Shown here: in pieces, positions 47,682 to 57,768 of the stretch | Numbering within the stretch: the stretch's first letter is position 1 | Layout: each line of letters begins with the position of its first letter | Assembly (NCBI GenBank): GCA_945907735.1 | Contig: CAMDTL010000007.1 | Location: 19,868-83,867 of the forward strand | DNA: 64,000 nt | Origin: Methylotenera oryzisoli | GTDB lineage: Bacteria; Pseudomonadota; Gammaproteobacteria; Burkholderiales; Methylophilaceae | Direction: 5' to 3' | Made by a program: the position numbers and the translations under genes | Notes under the pieces: model-generated | Told to the model about the DNA's origin: nothing | What the model saw: the letters and a program-made list of their open reading frames with translations, nothing else | Databases searched by the model: none

Positions 47682-48062
47682 ATGAGCGGCTTAAACTTAA
47701 ACACTCCACGCCCGATTGATATTCGCTTGCACCAGGCATCACGGCTGTTAGAAATTAAATTTGATAACAATACCGAATGTATGCTGTCATGTGAGTTCCT
47801 GCGTGTTTACTCGCCCTCAGCCGAGGTGCGTGGCCACGGCGCAGGGCAAGAGACGCTACAACTTGGTAAAGAAAATGTAAATATCAACGCCATCGAACCT
47901 GTCGGCAATTATGCGGTCAAGCTGGTATTCTCTGATGGCCACGATACTGGGCTTTATTCATGGGATTATTTGTATTTTTTGGGCGAAAACTATGCCGCAA
48001 TGTGGCAAGATTACATAGTCAAACTTGAAATGGCGGGATATAAAAGAACGGACACGCAATGA
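47682..48062 (+). CDS. DUF971-family protein
   Basis: A 126-residue protein with the DUF971 / gamma-butyrobetaine hydroxylase N-terminal-like fold: [39 protein letters not shown] near 36, [20 protein letters not shown] near 70 and [12 protein letters not shown] near 90. The function is unknown; iron-sulfur or metal roles have been suggested for the family. It regularly precedes ubiE, and here its stop overlaps the ubiE start (ATGA). Confidence 0.88.
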   Translation: MSGLNLNTPRPIDIRLHQASRLLEIKFDNNTECMLSCEFLRVYSPSAEVRGHGAGQETLQLGKENVNINAIEPVGNYAVKLVFSDGHDTGLYSWDYLYFLGENYAAMWQDYIVKLEMAGYKRTDTQ

Positions 48063-48808
48063 GCGAGGACAACTTACAACTTACAACACATTTTGGCTTT
48101 AAAACAGTGGGGAAAGCTGAAAAGCAGCAAAAAGTAGGTGCAGTGTTTCATTCGGTTGCCAGCAAATATGACGTGATGAACGATGTCATGTCAGCAGGCT
48201 TACATCGTGGCTGGAAGCGCTTTGCAGTAGATATTAGCGGCGTAAAAATGGGTGATAAAGTGTTAGATATTGCAGGCGGTAGCGGCGATTGTTCTAAACT
48301 ATTTGCCAAAAAAGTGGGGCGAGATGGTGAAGTGATTCTCACCGACATCAATGCGTCAATGCTGGCCGTTGGCCGCGATCGCATGCTGGACATGGGTTTG
48401 AACGTTCCTGCCACGCAATGCAATGCAGAAAAATTACCATTTACAGATAACACTTTCGATTGCGTCATCGTCGCCTTTGGCCTGCGCAATATGACACACA
48501 AGGACATTGCACTCAAAGAAATGCAACGCGTGCTCAAAGTTGGCGGCAGATTGCTGGTGTTAGAATTCTCAAAAGTTTGGCAGCCACTGGAAAAACTTTA
48601 CGACGCGTATTCGTTCAAATTTTTGCCGTTCATGGGCAAACTGATTGCCAAAGACGCTGAAAGTTACCAATATTTGGCCGAGTCGATTCGTATGCATCCA
48701 GACCAAGAAACGCTGAAACAAATGATGACTGACGTGGGTTTAAGCAAGGTAGATTACTATAATTTGAGCGCGGGTGTGGTGGCCTTGCACAAAGGCTATA
48801 AGCTTTAA
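48059..48808 (+). CDS. ubiE: Ubiquinone/menaquinone C-methyltransferase UbiE
   Basis: A SAM-dependent methyltransferase of ubiquinone synthesis, 249 residues long. [20 protein letters not shown] and the [20 protein letters not shown] block are the UbiE signature 1. SAM motif I is [15 protein letters not shown] near 70, and [15 protein letters not shown] near 138 is signature 2. It is coupled to the DUF971 gene upstream and to ubiJ downstream (TAATG overlap). Confidence 0.97.
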   Translation: MSEDNLQLTTHFGFKTVGKAEKQQKVGAVFHSVASKYDVMNDVMSAGLHRGWKRFAVDISGVKMGDKVLDIAGGSGDCSKLFAKKVGRDGEVILTDINASMLAVGRDRMLDMGLNVPATQCNAEKLPFTDNTFDCVIVAFGLRNMTHKDIALKEMQRVLKVGGRLLVLEFSKVWQPLEKLYDAYSFKFLPFMGKLIAKDAESYQYLAESIRMHPDQETLKQMMTDVGLSKVDYYNLSAGVVALHKGYKL

Positions 48809-49398
48809 TGTTTAAACCGTTAATCATCCGTTTTTTGCAACACCTCACCAGCCAAAACGAATGGTCGCGCCCATACTTGCAGCCGTTCTCCAGCAAGGTC
48901 GTGCAGTTTGATTTTGTACTCGCCAAAGCCAATCTGTTGATTTTAGAAGATGGTAGTTTAGCCTTAAGCGGTGAAAAGCATACTCCAGAAGCCACTATTC
49001 ACCTGCCTCCCAGCCTTGCTTTGCGATTGCTAGCTGGGGATGAAAACGCAAAAATGCACATTAAAATCGATGGTGATGCGCATTTGGCAACTGAAATCAG
49101 TAAGGTTTTACAACAGATACGTTGGGATGTGGAAGAAGATTTAAGTAAAATATTAGGCGACATTGCGGCTTACAAAATTGGCGGTGTCAGCAAAAAAACG
49201 TTTGCCGAAGCCAAAAAACAAAACATCAACTTGGCCGAAATGCTCAGTGAATATTGGCAAGAAGAGAGCAATATACTCGCTAAAAAACGCCATGTAGAAC
49301 AATTTAACGCTGAGGTGGACACGCTAAAAAGCGACGTTGCGCGCTTTGAAAAGCGTTTAGCAAAACTCACAAAAACACTGGCAAGTAGCGTGAATTAG
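48808..49398 (+). CDS. ubiJ: Ubiquinone biosynthesis accessory factor UbiJ
   Basis: A lipid-binding scaffold of the aerobic ubiquinone complex, 196 residues long. The N-terminal SCP2-like domain (about 15-110) contains [10 protein letters not shown] and [20 protein letters not shown], followed by [20 protein letters not shown] near 110. A C-terminal coiled coil (about 150-195) ends the protein. Identity rests on the position between ubiE and ubiB and on this domain pattern. Confidence 0.9.
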   Translation: MFKPLIIRFLQHLTSQNEWSRPYLQPFSSKVVQFDFVLAKANLLILEDGSLALSGEKHTPEATIHLPPSLALRLLAGDENAKMHIKIDGDAHLATEISKVLQQIRWDVEEDLSKILGDIAAYKIGGVSKKTFAEAKKQNINLAEMLSEYWQEESNILAKKRHVEQFNAEVDTLKSDVARFEKRLAKLTKTLASSVN

Positions 49399-49400
49399 CC

Positions 49401-50948
49401 ATGCATTATTTTCGGCTCGTTTACATTATTTTCATCACACTGCGATTTGGCTTGGATGATTTTATTCACGAACACGCACCGCTAAAACCGCTACGCAAGT
49501 TGATTCAATTGCTATTCTTTTGGCGCAGCAAGCAGCAAGCGCCTAGCGTTCGACTACGTTTAGCTTTAGAAAAACTAGGTCCGATTTTTGTTAAATTCGG
49601 TCAAGTGCTTTCTACACGGCGCGATTTATTACCGCAAGATGTGGCAGATGAATTGGCGAAGCTACAAGACCAAGTGCCACCGTTTGCATTCGACGCCGTG
49701 CAGGCCAGTATTGAAGCGGCTTTCGGAGCATATTTACACACAATTTTTCCCGTATTTGAGCAAACACCTGTCGCCAGCGCCTCAGTTGCGCAAGTGCATT
49801 TTGCCGAGTTGGCGGATGGAAAACATGTCGCGGTAAAAGTACTGCGGCCCAATATTGGCGCGCTAATTGGGCAAGATTTGGCCCTATTAAAATCGCTGGC
49901 GTGGTTATTGCAAGCGGTTTCCAGCGAAGGCAAACGTCTAAAACCGCTAGAGATTGTCAGTGAATTTGCGCGCCATACCCAACACGAGTTGGATTTAACG
50001 CTAGAAGCCGCCAATTGCAGCCAGCTGGCGCGCAATTTTCAAGATAAGCGATTGTTAATACCAGAAGTTTACTGGGATTACTGCCGCAAAGAAGTGATGA
50101 CCATGCAGCGTATGCACGGCACACCCGTGAGCCAAATTGACGTACTTAGAAATCAAGGTGTCGACATCACAAAACTCGCGCACGACGGCGTGGAAATATT
50201 TTTTACGCAGGTATTTCGCGATGGATTTTTTCATGCGGATATGCATCCGGGCAATATACAAGTAGCGGATGACGGAAGATACATTGCTTTGGATTTTGGC
50301 ATTATGGGCACGCTTTCAGATACCGATAAATATTACCTCGCACGCAATTTTTTGGCATTTTTTAACCGCGATTATCGCGATGTGGCAGTGGCACATATCG
50401 AATCGGGCTGGGTGCCGGCGGACACTAATGCTGATGAGTTAGAAATCAATATCCGCGCGATATGCGAGCCAATTTTTGATAAACCACTAAAAGATATTTC
50501 GTTCGGGCGAACCTTGTTAAGCTTGTTTCAAATGTCACGTAGGTTTGGCGTGGTGATTCAACCGCAACTGGTGATGCTGCAAAAAACCTTGTTGAATATC
50601 GAAGGCTTAGGCCGTGATTTAGACCCGAATATCGATTTGTGGCAAACTGCCAAACCATTCTTAAAACGCTGGATGAGCGAGCAAGTGGGCTGGCGCAGCG
50701 TAGCGAAGTCACTAAAAAAAGAGCTGCCGTTTATCATCAAAAACGCACCGCAAATGCCACGTCTAGTGCATCAATTCTTAACGCAGCAAACCCATGCTGA
50801 GCAAGAAGCACCGCTACGGCAAGCGATTGACGAGCTAATCACAGCACAACAAAAACAAGCACGCTGGCAAAAAAAACTCGCACTGGCGGTTGTGCTGTTA
50901 GTTTTGTTGCAATTAGTAAGTTTATGCATCATGATGTTTCTAAATTGA
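49401..50948 (+). CDS. ubiB: Ubiquinone biosynthesis ATPase/kinase-like protein UbiB
   Basis: An atypical ADCK/UbiB kinase-like protein needed for ubiquinone synthesis, 515 residues long. The KxGQ motif is in [19 protein letters not shown] near residue 55, ASVAQVH replaces the P-loop near 128, AVKVLRP carries the Lys, and [15 protein letters not shown] near 275 plus ALDFGIMG near 295 hold the catalytic and metal motifs. A C-terminal membrane segment ([20 protein letters not shown]) ends it. It starts two bases after ubiJ. Confidence 0.97.
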   Translation: MHYFRLVYIIFITLRFGLDDFIHEHAPLKPLRKLIQLLFFWRSKQQAPSVRLRLALEKLGPIFVKFGQVLSTRRDLLPQDVADELAKLQDQVPPFAFDAVQASIEAAFGAYLHTIFPVFEQTPVASASVAQVHFAELADGKHVAVKVLRPNIGALIGQDLALLKSLAWLLQAVSSEGKRLKPLEIVSEFARHTQHELDLTLEAANCSQLARNFQDKRLLIPEVYWDYCRKEVMTMQRMHGTPVSQIDVLRNQGVDITKLAHDGVEIFFTQVFRDGFFHADMHPGNIQVADDGRYIALDFGIMGTLSDTDKYYLARNFLAFFNRDYRDVAVAHIESGWVPADTNADELEINIRAICEPIFDKPLKDISFGRTLLSLFQMSRRFGVVIQPQLVMLQKTLLNIEGLGRDLDPNIDLWQTAKPFLKRWMSEQVGWRSVAKSLKKELPFIIKNAPQMPRLVHQFLTQQTHAEQEAPLRQAIDELITAQQKQARWQKKLALAVVLLVLLQLVSLCIMMFLN

Positions 50949-50950
50949 TT

Positions 50951-50984
50951 GCCTGCAAGTCAAGACCGATAAGGTTTGCAGGGC
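50951..50984. terminator. Terminator between convergent ubiB and mutM
   Basis: GCCTGCAA (50951-50958) and TTTGCAGGGC (50975-50984) form a stem with one bulged base. T-rich sequence (ATTATTGTTTTATTG) follows on the plus strand. It resembles the one at 38182 in using a TGCA-GGG stem. Confidence 0.6.
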
Positions 50985-50985
50985 A

Positions 50986-51816
50986 TTATTGTTTTATTGT
51001 TTGAGGCTGTTGGCAATGCGCACAAAAAAACGTGGAGCGCTGCCCTAAGCGGATGCATTTAATGGGTTTGGCGCAAACTTTACAGGGTTCATCAGCACGT
51101 CCATACGCAAAATATTGCTGCTGAAAATAACCCGGGTTGCCATCTGCGCCAAAAAAATCACGCAAGCTACTGCCGCCCGCATTAAGCGCGTCATTCAAAG
51201 TCAATTTTATTTCTGCCACCAATTTCTCGCACTGTTTTAATGACAGCTGTTTAGCGGACGTTTCGGGGTGAATGCGCGCACGGAACAGCGATTCGCTGGC
51301 GTAAATATTGCCCACGCCTACCACCAAATGACTATCCATGATGGCAATTTTGATGGCGGTACTGCGACTTTTCAATTCTGCATGCAAATAGCTTACATTA
51401 AAATCATAGCCTAAAGGTTCTGGGCCAAGTGGCTTGAGTAGCGCATGGCTATTCGGTGTACAGCCAGCCCACAAAACAGCGCCAAAACGTCGCGGATCGC
51501 GCAAACGCAGCACGCTACCTTTCACAAACTCAATATCAAAATGATCGTGCTTTTCGGGCGGGTAATTTCTGTCGAGCAAACTAATGCGGCCAGACATGCC
51601 TAAATGCAACAACAAAGTCCCACATTCGAAATCAGCCAAAATGTATTTCGCGCGACGGTTTAAACTGATCAGTTTTTGATTCAAAAGCGTTTGTGGCAAG
51701 TGCTCAGGAATCGGCCAACGCATACTGGCATTGCGAATTACCACATTTTTAACAGATTGATTTAAAAGTGGAGTTAACCCACGGCGGGTAATTTCAACCT
51801 CGGGCAGTTCGGGCAT
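50986..51816 (-). CDS. mutM: Formamidopyrimidine-DNA glycosylase (Fpg)
   Basis: MutM removes oxidised purines such as 8-oxoguanine. It is 276 residues long. The N-terminal PELPEVEITRRGL provides the catalytic Pro and Glu after Met removal. GIGNIYA-like VVGVGNIYASESLFRARIHP lies near 167, and the C-terminal zinc finger has CKVCAKPI and CAHCQ (about 244-270). It starts 15 bases from the DUF4340 gene end on the same strand. Confidence 0.97.
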   Translation of the reverse strand: MPELPEVEITRRGLTPLLNQSVKNVVIRNASMRWPIPEHLPQTLLNQKLISLNRRAKYILADFECGTLLLHLGMSGRISLLDRNYPPEKHDHFDIEFVKGSVLRLRDPRRFGAVLWAGCTPNSHALLKPLGPEPLGYDFNVSYLHAELKSRSTAIKIAIMDSHLVVGVGNIYASESLFRARIHPETSAKQLSLKQCEKLVAEIKLTLNDALNAGGSSLRDFFGADGNPGYFQQQYFAYGRADEPCKVCAKPIKCIRLGQRSTFFCAHCQQPQTIKQ

Positions 51817-51831
51817 TTGACTACCAAAACC

Positions 51832-52725
51832 TTACTGAATATTGAGTGGCGGGTTAAGCATATTAAACCCAGTGTCGGCGTTAAAATGGTACATCAATCC
51901 TTCGTCAGGGCGACCAAGCAGCAAGTCTGGCGACTCTTGAACTTTGTCAAAGCGCACGCTTTTGCCATTTTTTAGCTTCACATCAAACGATGGATAGCCC
52001 GCATGACGATCTGGCGTATAAAGCTCGACTTTATTGGCCTGCGCTTGTTTCCAGCTAAAATCTAGCCATTCGTTCATCTCGTTTTGGGTAATTTTGGCCT
52101 TGGGCGCATTCACATCCCATTTTCCATCGGCAATATCCACGTTCAAACGCACGTCTTCCCACTGCTCTAAACGCGAAAAATCAAAGCCAGCAATTTGCTT
52201 GGCCTCATCTTTAGTCAGCGCATTTTTATCAATCAACTCAAGTGCTTGCGTTCTTGCCGCCTCAGCATAACCGCCTGACAGCAAATAAATCGCATCTTTA
52301 AAAGCCACGTATTGCGCCTCGGTAACCGGATTAAACGTGCCAAACACAAACTCTTGCACACCTGCTGTATTGGTGAGTTTAAGCCTTAATTGCGGGTTAT
52401 CTAGACCGTATTTCGCCAAATCGGTGGCGGGAAATTTATCGGTGCTTTTAGCGGCAATAATCGACAAAATACGCTGCACCGAAAGTTGATCGGCGCGCAT
52501 TTTATAGGGGGCTGTCATACGCCATTGGCCGTCAACTTTATCGAAACTGGTGGCTGCTTTGGTGGGAAATTCAACCTTAATAGCGGTGAAATCAGCCAGT
52601 TTTAATGCAGAAACCTCATACTCAGGAGTCGCATCGGTATTGACTTGTGGGCGCAGGTATAAAAAAGCCACTAGGCCAGCCACCACGGCCAACATGATTA
52701 AATTAAGAAGCCATCTTTTTTTCAT
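51832..52725 (-). CDS. DUF4340 membrane-anchored protein
   Basis: A 297-residue protein with one N-terminal membrane segment (LLNLIMLAVVAGLVAFLYLR) and a large outside domain. It shows repeated beta-rich units of the DUF4340 type: FDKVDGQWRMTAPYKMRADQ near 62 and KYGLDNPQLRLKLTN near 105. The family is found next to GldG-like ABC systems, as here. The function is unknown; it probably works with the ABC proteins upstream in the operon. Confidence 0.85.
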   Translation of the reverse strand: MKKRWLLNLIMLAVVAGLVAFLYLRPQVNTDATPEYEVSALKLADFTAIKVEFPTKAATSFDKVDGQWRMTAPYKMRADQLSVQRILSIIAAKSTDKFPATDLAKYGLDNPQLRLKLTNTAGVQEFVFGTFNPVTEAQYVAFKDAIYLLSGGYAEAARTQALELIDKNALTKDEAKQIAGFDFSRLEQWEDVRLNVDIADGKWDVNAPKAKITQNEMNEWLDFSWKQAQANKVELYTPDRHAGYPSFDVKLKNGKSVRFDKVQESPDLLLGRPDEGLMYHFNADTGFNMLNPPLNIQ

Positions 52726-52750
52726 TGCTTAACTTTCATGCCAAAATCCA

Positions 52751-54145
52751 TTACGCTTTTCTACGCTTCCACCACAACCAAAAGCCAGCAACGAAAAATG
52801 CCAGCGGGATAAAATATTGGAAGCCGTGGAATACCATCCAAGCCACAATACGGCTTTTGTCATCACTGGGAATCGTCACGTTAATGTCTTTGAGTGGCAT
52901 CGGTTGAATGGTAATGAGGCTGTCGTCACCCGTCAGCCAATTGATGATATTCACACCAAAATCCAAGTTGCCACCGTTGGTAATAAAGGTGTTAGATAAA
53001 AAATTACCATTGCCCATAATCACCACGCGCTGGCCTTTTTTACCATAAATACGCTCTAAAGCCACGCCGATATTGATAGGGCCGCGTTTATCTGTTTTCT
53101 CATCAAACACCGCTTTTTGGTTTTTGCCGCCATTCACAACCTTCTCAGATTCTAACCAACCATTCGGCGCCACATCCACCAAGCGCCCTACTTTCCAGCC
53201 AAATTCGTAAGAGGCTTTGGCATCAATCTCATGCGCCTCGGAGAAAAGCGTACGCAACTGGAAATTTTTTGTAATCGCATGCTCGCCATAAGCCGAAGCG
53301 AACGCCACCTTCGCATCCGCGCCATATTGTGCAGCGGTCATATCCACCGCAATGCCCGACGAAACCGTCATGCCCAAATAATCAGCCACTTCTTTTAAAC
53401 CATGCAAATTGTCATCATCCAATAGCCACAATAAATTGCCACCAGATTCTAAATAAGTCTGAATTTTTTTCGCTTCCACTGGGCTTAAATCCACCTGCGG
53501 GCTAGCAATCACCAACATTGCGCCGTTAGCTGGTACCGCTTGGGCGATGGTGAGATCGGGGTTAGAAAACTTAAAGCCTTTTGCCTCCAACTGCTTACCA
53601 AATTCGCCTAAATCGTTATTTTTAACGCCTTGCAAATGGCGCTCACCATGGCCATCCAAATACATAATGGCCTGCGTATTCGTGCGTGCCAACCGCACCA
53701 ACAAATTGGTCATTTCCTGCTCGGCAATCGGTGGCGAAATATGCTCGGTGCGCTTGTTATATTCCACCACCACTTCGCCATCTTCCTTAATGCCCGCCTC
53801 TTGCGCGAGTTTTGGCTCTGCGGATGGATTGATAAATTTAAGGCTGATGTCTTTCTTTTCGCGTTGGTAACGCGCCATAAAATCGATCATGCCTTTTCTA
53901 AACGTGTCGCCGTGATTGGCATCGTCATTGGTGGCATACACCGTAATATTCACTGGGTCTTTCATACTTTGAAGTATATTCACACTGCCAGGCGTAAGAA
54001 TATTGCGATTAGCCTGCGTGATGTCTTTTGCAGTGTGATATTGACTCGCCAAATAGCCCACCACCACCACCAAGCACACAAATAAAACCACAAAAAGCCA
54101 GCTTTGTGCGAGCATTTGCAAACGTAAATTTTTGTTAATTTTCAT
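52751..54145 (-). CDS. GldG-like ABC-associated protein
   Basis: A 464-residue protein with an N-terminal transmembrane segment (LFVVLFVCLVVVVGYLASQY) and one at the C-terminus (GFQYFIPLAFFVAGFWLWW). The middle is the GldG/ABC-type uncharacterised domain: ITVYATNDDANHGDTFRKGM near 63, AIMYLDGHGERHLQG near 160 and YLESGGNLLWLLDDD near 235. It accompanies an ABC permease and ATPase. Gliding in Bacteroidetes uses similar proteins, but here the role is unknown. Confidence 0.87.
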   Translation of the reverse strand: MKINKNLRLQMLAQSWLFVVLFVCLVVVVGYLASQYHTAKDITQANRNILTPGSVNILQSMKDPVNITVYATNDDANHGDTFRKGMIDFMARYQREKKDISLKFINPSAEPKLAQEAGIKEDGEVVVEYNKRTEHISPPIAEQEMTNLLVRLARTNTQAIMYLDGHGERHLQGVKNNDLGEFGKQLEAKGFKFSNPDLTIAQAVPANGAMLVIASPQVDLSPVEAKKIQTYLESGGNLLWLLDDDNLHGLKEVADYLGMTVSSGIAVDMTAAQYGADAKVAFASAYGEHAITKNFQLRTLFSEAHEIDAKASYEFGWKVGRLVDVAPNGWLESEKVVNGGKNQKAVFDEKTDKRGPINIGVALERIYGKKGQRVVIMGNGNFLSNTFITNGGNLDFGVNIINWLTGDDSLITIQPMPLKDINVTIPSDDKSRIVAWMVFHGFQYFIPLAFFVAGFWLWWKRRKA

Positions 54146-54160
54146 ACAGTTAGGTAAGCC

Positions 54161-54907
54161 TTAGCCTCTTAGACGGTCAGCATCTAAGCGACGGATGGTT
54201 AATGTTAAAAAAGTGATGATAAATAATACAAAGTAAGCGATGTCGGCCGTGTCGATCAAGCCACCAGCAAACGATTGGAAATGCCGCATCAATGACAATT
54301 TTGCCATGGTGCTGCTTGGATCGCCTGCAAAAAAGCGATCTAAAATCATCAGCGCAAATAGCGCAATAAAGCTCAAAATGGCCGCCACTACTGGCTGCGA
54401 GGTTAAGCTAGAAAAATACAAACCGAGCGCAGAAAAACTTGCGACCAACAAAAATAAACCCAACGAATTGGCTAAAATGTAGCCGAAATCGATGTCTGTC
54501 CAAATGTTGAGTGTAAACAACATGAGTGCAATATAAATAATAAGGATGCTTAAAAACGCGACCAAGCCAATAAATTTGCCGAGCACGATTTCGGTGAGCG
54601 ATAAGGGCGCACTAAATAAAAACGGTAGAGTTTGATTGCGGCGCTCTTCAGAAATCAGCCGCATCGAAAGTAGCGGCACCGCGAACAACATAATAAAAGA
54701 GGCCAAACCATAGACATTTTGACCGACAAATTGCGTCACGCCAGAGCGCTCGGCTGGGCGAATCGCGCCCGACATGACCTCGAAATAGTCATTCACGCCG
54801 TTTAAATAATAAGTGCCAAACGCGAACATGAGTAGCGCCAAAATAATCCAACCCATTGGCGAAGCAAACACACTTTTGAGTTCTTTTCTTGCAATATTTA
54901 ATATCAT
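54161..54907 (-). CDS. ABC-2 type permease (GldF-like)
   Basis: A 248-residue membrane protein with about six membrane segments, beginning ARKELKSVFASPMGWIIL and including VPLLSMRLISEERRNQTLPF near 80, the usual cytoplasmic coupling region, and the ITFLTLTIRRLDADRLRG end. It lies between the ATPase and the GldG-like gene and is presumably the transport channel of the set. The substrate is unknown. Confidence 0.88.
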   Translation of the reverse strand: MILNIARKELKSVFASPMGWIILALLMFAFGTYYLNGVNDYFEVMSGAIRPAERSGVTQFVGQNVYGLASFIMLFAVPLLSMRLISEERRNQTLPFLFSAPLSLTEIVLGKFIGLVAFLSILIIYIALMLFTLNIWTDIDFGYILANSLGLFLLVASFSALGLYFSSLTSQPVVAAILSFIALFALMILDRFFAGDPSSTMAKLSLMRHFQSFAGGLIDTADIAYFVLFIITFLTLTIRRLDADRLRG

Positions 54908-54944
54908 TTTCCTGTTCCTAAATTCATGCGCTACGAGGCAATAC

Positions 54945-55886
54945 CTATGAGGCTTCTGGCTCGATTTCTTGATATGTTAATTGCACAAACACGTCTTCTA
55001 AACTGGTTTGATCGGGCGCAATTTGGTACAAGCCCCATTTATTCTTTACCGCCGCTTGCACAATCGCCTCGTGCGGCGCAACGCCTTCAGCAAAGCGCAC
55101 ACGCATCATATTATTGTCTGCAACTTCCGCCTCGGTGAGGCCTTTAATTTTAAGCAGCTCTGCCACAGTTGGCGCTTGATTGAACCCAATCAACAACTTA
55201 TTGCCAATGCGTTGACGCTTTAGCACGTCAATACCACCATTAAACACTAGTTTGCCTTTGTCGATAATCTGCACGTGATCACACACCATTTCCACTTCTG
55301 GCAAAATATGCGTAGATAAAATCACACTGCGCTCGCCGCCGATTTCGCGTATCAGTGCGCGAATATCGCGGATTTGAATCGGGTCCAAACCAACCGTGGG
55401 TTCATCTAAAATCACCACCATCGGGTTATGAATAATGGCTTGCGCAATGCCAACACGTTGTTGATAACCGTTAGATAAATTCTCAATCAGCCGCTTGCTC
55501 ATGTGCGTTAAACCGCAACGTTCTTTGGCGGTTTCGACCGCTTTTTTGATATTTTTTCCAGCAACGCGGTGCAAACGCGCAGCGATAGTTAAATATTCAT
55601 CGACCGTAAATTCTTTATACAACGGGCGCATTTCTGGCAAATAACCAATCAGCGCTTTGGCTTCTTTGGGGTTTTCTATCATGTCGATGCCACAAATCCT
55701 GACCGAGCCTGCGCTAGGCGCGAGGTTACCAGTGAGCATTTTCATAGTGGTGGATTTGCCCGCGCCGTTTGGCCCTAAAAAACCCAGCACTTCGCCTTGT
55801 TTTAGCTCGAAACTCACGTTACTCACCGCCTCACGGCCACCGTAAAGTCTAGTGAGTTCGGATGCTTCTACTGTTAAATTAGTCAT
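54945..55886 (-). CDS. ABC transporter ATP-binding protein (GldA-like)
   Basis: A 313-residue ATPase. Walker A GPNGAGKSTTMKML lies near residue 39, MRPLYKEFTVDEYL carries the Q-loop region, LSNGYQQRVGIAQAI is the signature near 137 and VVILDEPTVGLDP is Walker B. The C-terminal 90 residues form the extra domain common in ABC-2 exporters. It is the first gene of the four-gene minus-strand set (ATPase, permease, GldG-like, DUF4340). Confidence 0.92.
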   Translation of the reverse strand: MTNLTVEASELTRLYGGREAVSNVSFELKQGEVLGFLGPNGAGKSTTMKMLTGNLAPSAGSVRICGIDMIENPKEAKALIGYLPEMRPLYKEFTVDEYLTIAARLHRVAGKNIKKAVETAKERCGLTHMSKRLIENLSNGYQQRVGIAQAIIHNPMVVILDEPTVGLDPIQIRDIRALIREIGGERSVILSTHILPEVEMVCDHVQIIDKGKLVFNGGIDVLKRQRIGNKLLIGFNQAPTVAELLKIKGLTEAEVADNNMMRVRFAEGVAPHEAIVQAAVKNKWGLYQIAPDQTSLEDVFVQLTYQEIEPEAS

Positions 55887-56071
55887 AATTTGTAATACGT
55901 ACCTAACAAGCCCAATGGCGTATGAAACAAAATTGCTAGATTAGTTTCATGCGAAAAGTTATAGTCATGCCTATATAAAAGTTAATTACTACCCAACCCT
56001 TAATTATGGATGAACTTGCGCCAACTGTCACGGACTAAACAAGACTTACACTTCATCATGGATATTTATTA

Positions 56072-57754
56072 ATGCTCCAAATAAAAAAAATAGCGGTTGC
56101 TTTACTCATTGGCTTTGCTGGCATGAGCAGCTTAACTGCGTCTGCCGAAACAACCACCGCGCCAACGATTACCAGCGCTAACGCTGAGTTTGTGTACAAG
56201 TATTTACTAGGCGAAATTGCTGGGCAGCGTGGCGACGTAAGTTTAGCCAGCCAATTATTTTTAGATCTAGCCAAACAAACACGCAACCCGCGCCTAGCCG
56301 AGCGTGCTGCGCGCACCGCCGCCTATGCCAACCAGCTTGGCATTGCCTTGCAAGCTGCTACTTTATGGGCAGAACTAGACCCGAATTCACTTGAGGCACA
56401 ACAGGCATCCAGTGAGTTATTGATTGCCAGCGGCAATTTAAAGCAAGCCAAACCGCACATTCAAAAATTATTGGCTAAAGAAGAAACACGCGCCAACGGT
56501 TTTTTGCATTTAAATAGTTTGCTTGCCAACCAAAAAGATAAAAATGAGGTGCTGACTGCGATTAGCGAATTTGCCGCGCCCTACCCAAAATTGCCAGAAG
56601 CGCGCTTTGCTGTGGCGCAAGCCGCTTGGTTTGCAGACAAACCTGACATCACCAAAAAAGAGCTGGCCACAGCCGACAAACTTCGCCCAGGTTGGGAAGT
56701 AAGCGCGCAAATGCAAGGACAAGTGTTGCTGAAAGAGTCCCCAGAAAAAGCCATTAGTTTTTATCAAAACTTCTTAAAAAATAACCCCAAAGCCAACGAT
56801 GTGCGCATGGCTTATGCCAAATTATTGGTGAATCAAAAACGCCACGCGGAAGCTAAACCTGAGTTTGTAAAGCTAGTGGAATCTTCTAACGGCAGCCCAG
56901 AAATCAGCGCAGTTGTTGGCTTATTGTCATTCGAGTCGCAAGATTACCTGATGGCAGATAAATATTTTCAGCAATCCATTAGCGGCGGTTTTAAAGACCC
57001 AGCTCAACTTTATATTTACCTTGGGCGCAGCGCCGAGCGGCAAAAATTGGATAAAAAAGCGCTGGAATGGTATGACAAAATCTCGCCTGGTGCGAGCTAC
57101 TTGGAAGGTAGATTTTCGGCCGCCAATGTCATCGCACGCACCAAAAATGTTGATGCGGCAATTAAAATGTTGGATGAAGTGGATAATCTAATGCCCGAGC
57201 AACAAATGTTGGTGATTCAAACCGAAGCCAGCATGTTGTCGCAAGTTAAACGCCATCAAGAATCGTTCGATTTACTGGACAAAGCAGCAAGCACTTGGCC
57301 AAATTCTGCCGAACTTATTTACGACCATGCGCTGGCCGCTGAGCGTGTAGGCAAGCTGGATGTAATGGAAGTTGAGTTACGCAAAGTCATCAAAATGAAG
57401 CCTGATTTTTCGGCAGCCTACAACGCGCTCAGCTACTCGTTTGCCGACCGCAATATTAAGCTGGCCGAAGCCAAAACCTTGGTGGAAACAGCCTTAAAAT
57501 TACAGCCTAATGACCATTACATGCTGGACACATTAGGCTGGGTGCATTACCGTTTAGGCAATTTAGCGCTGGCGGCGGAAAGTTTGCGTAAAGCCTATGA
57601 AATTCAAGCCGACCCAGAAATTGCAGCGCATTTGGGCGAAGTGTTGTGGCAGCAAGGTTTGCAGGAAGAAGCCAAAAAAATCTGGGCTGGCGCGCTAAAA
57701 GCATTTCCAGAAAATGATGTGTTAGTAGCCACCACCAAAAAGTTTAATTCTTAA
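56072..57754 (+). CDS. Secreted TPR-repeat protein
   Basis: A 560-residue protein with a cleavable signal peptide (IAVALLIGFAGMSSLTASAE) and tetratricopeptide repeats from about residue 40 to the end. Recognisable repeats include RNPRLAERAARTAAYANQLG near 68 and MLDTLGWVHYRLGNLALAAE near 485. It is a periplasmic protein-protein scaffold with no enzyme motif. It starts a group with lolB and ispE, 14 bases before lolB, and a link to envelope assembly is plausible. Confidence 0.85.
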   Translation: MLQIKKIAVALLIGFAGMSSLTASAETTTAPTITSANAEFVYKYLLGEIAGQRGDVSLASQLFLDLAKQTRNPRLAERAARTAAYANQLGIALQAATLWAELDPNSLEAQQASSELLIASGNLKQAKPHIQKLLAKEETRANGFLHLNSLLANQKDKNEVLTAISEFAAPYPKLPEARFAVAQAAWFADKPDITKKELATADKLRPGWEVSAQMQGQVLLKESPEKAISFYQNFLKNNPKANDVRMAYAKLLVNQKRHAEAKPEFVKLVESSNGSPEISAVVGLLSFESQDYLMADKYFQQSISGGFKDPAQLYIYLGRSAERQKLDKKALEWYDKISPGASYLEGRFSAANVIARTKNVDAAIKMLDEVDNLMPEQQMLVIQTEASMLSQVKRHQESFDLLDKAASTWPNSAELIYDHALAAERVGKLDVMEVELRKVIKMKPDFSAAYNALSYSFADRNIKLAEAKTLVETALKLQPNDHYMLDTLGWVHYRLGNLALAAESLRKAYEIQADPEIAAHLGEVLWQQGLQEEAKKIWAGALKAFPENDVLVATTKKFNS

Positions 57755-57768
57755 GCAGTTGATTTAAC

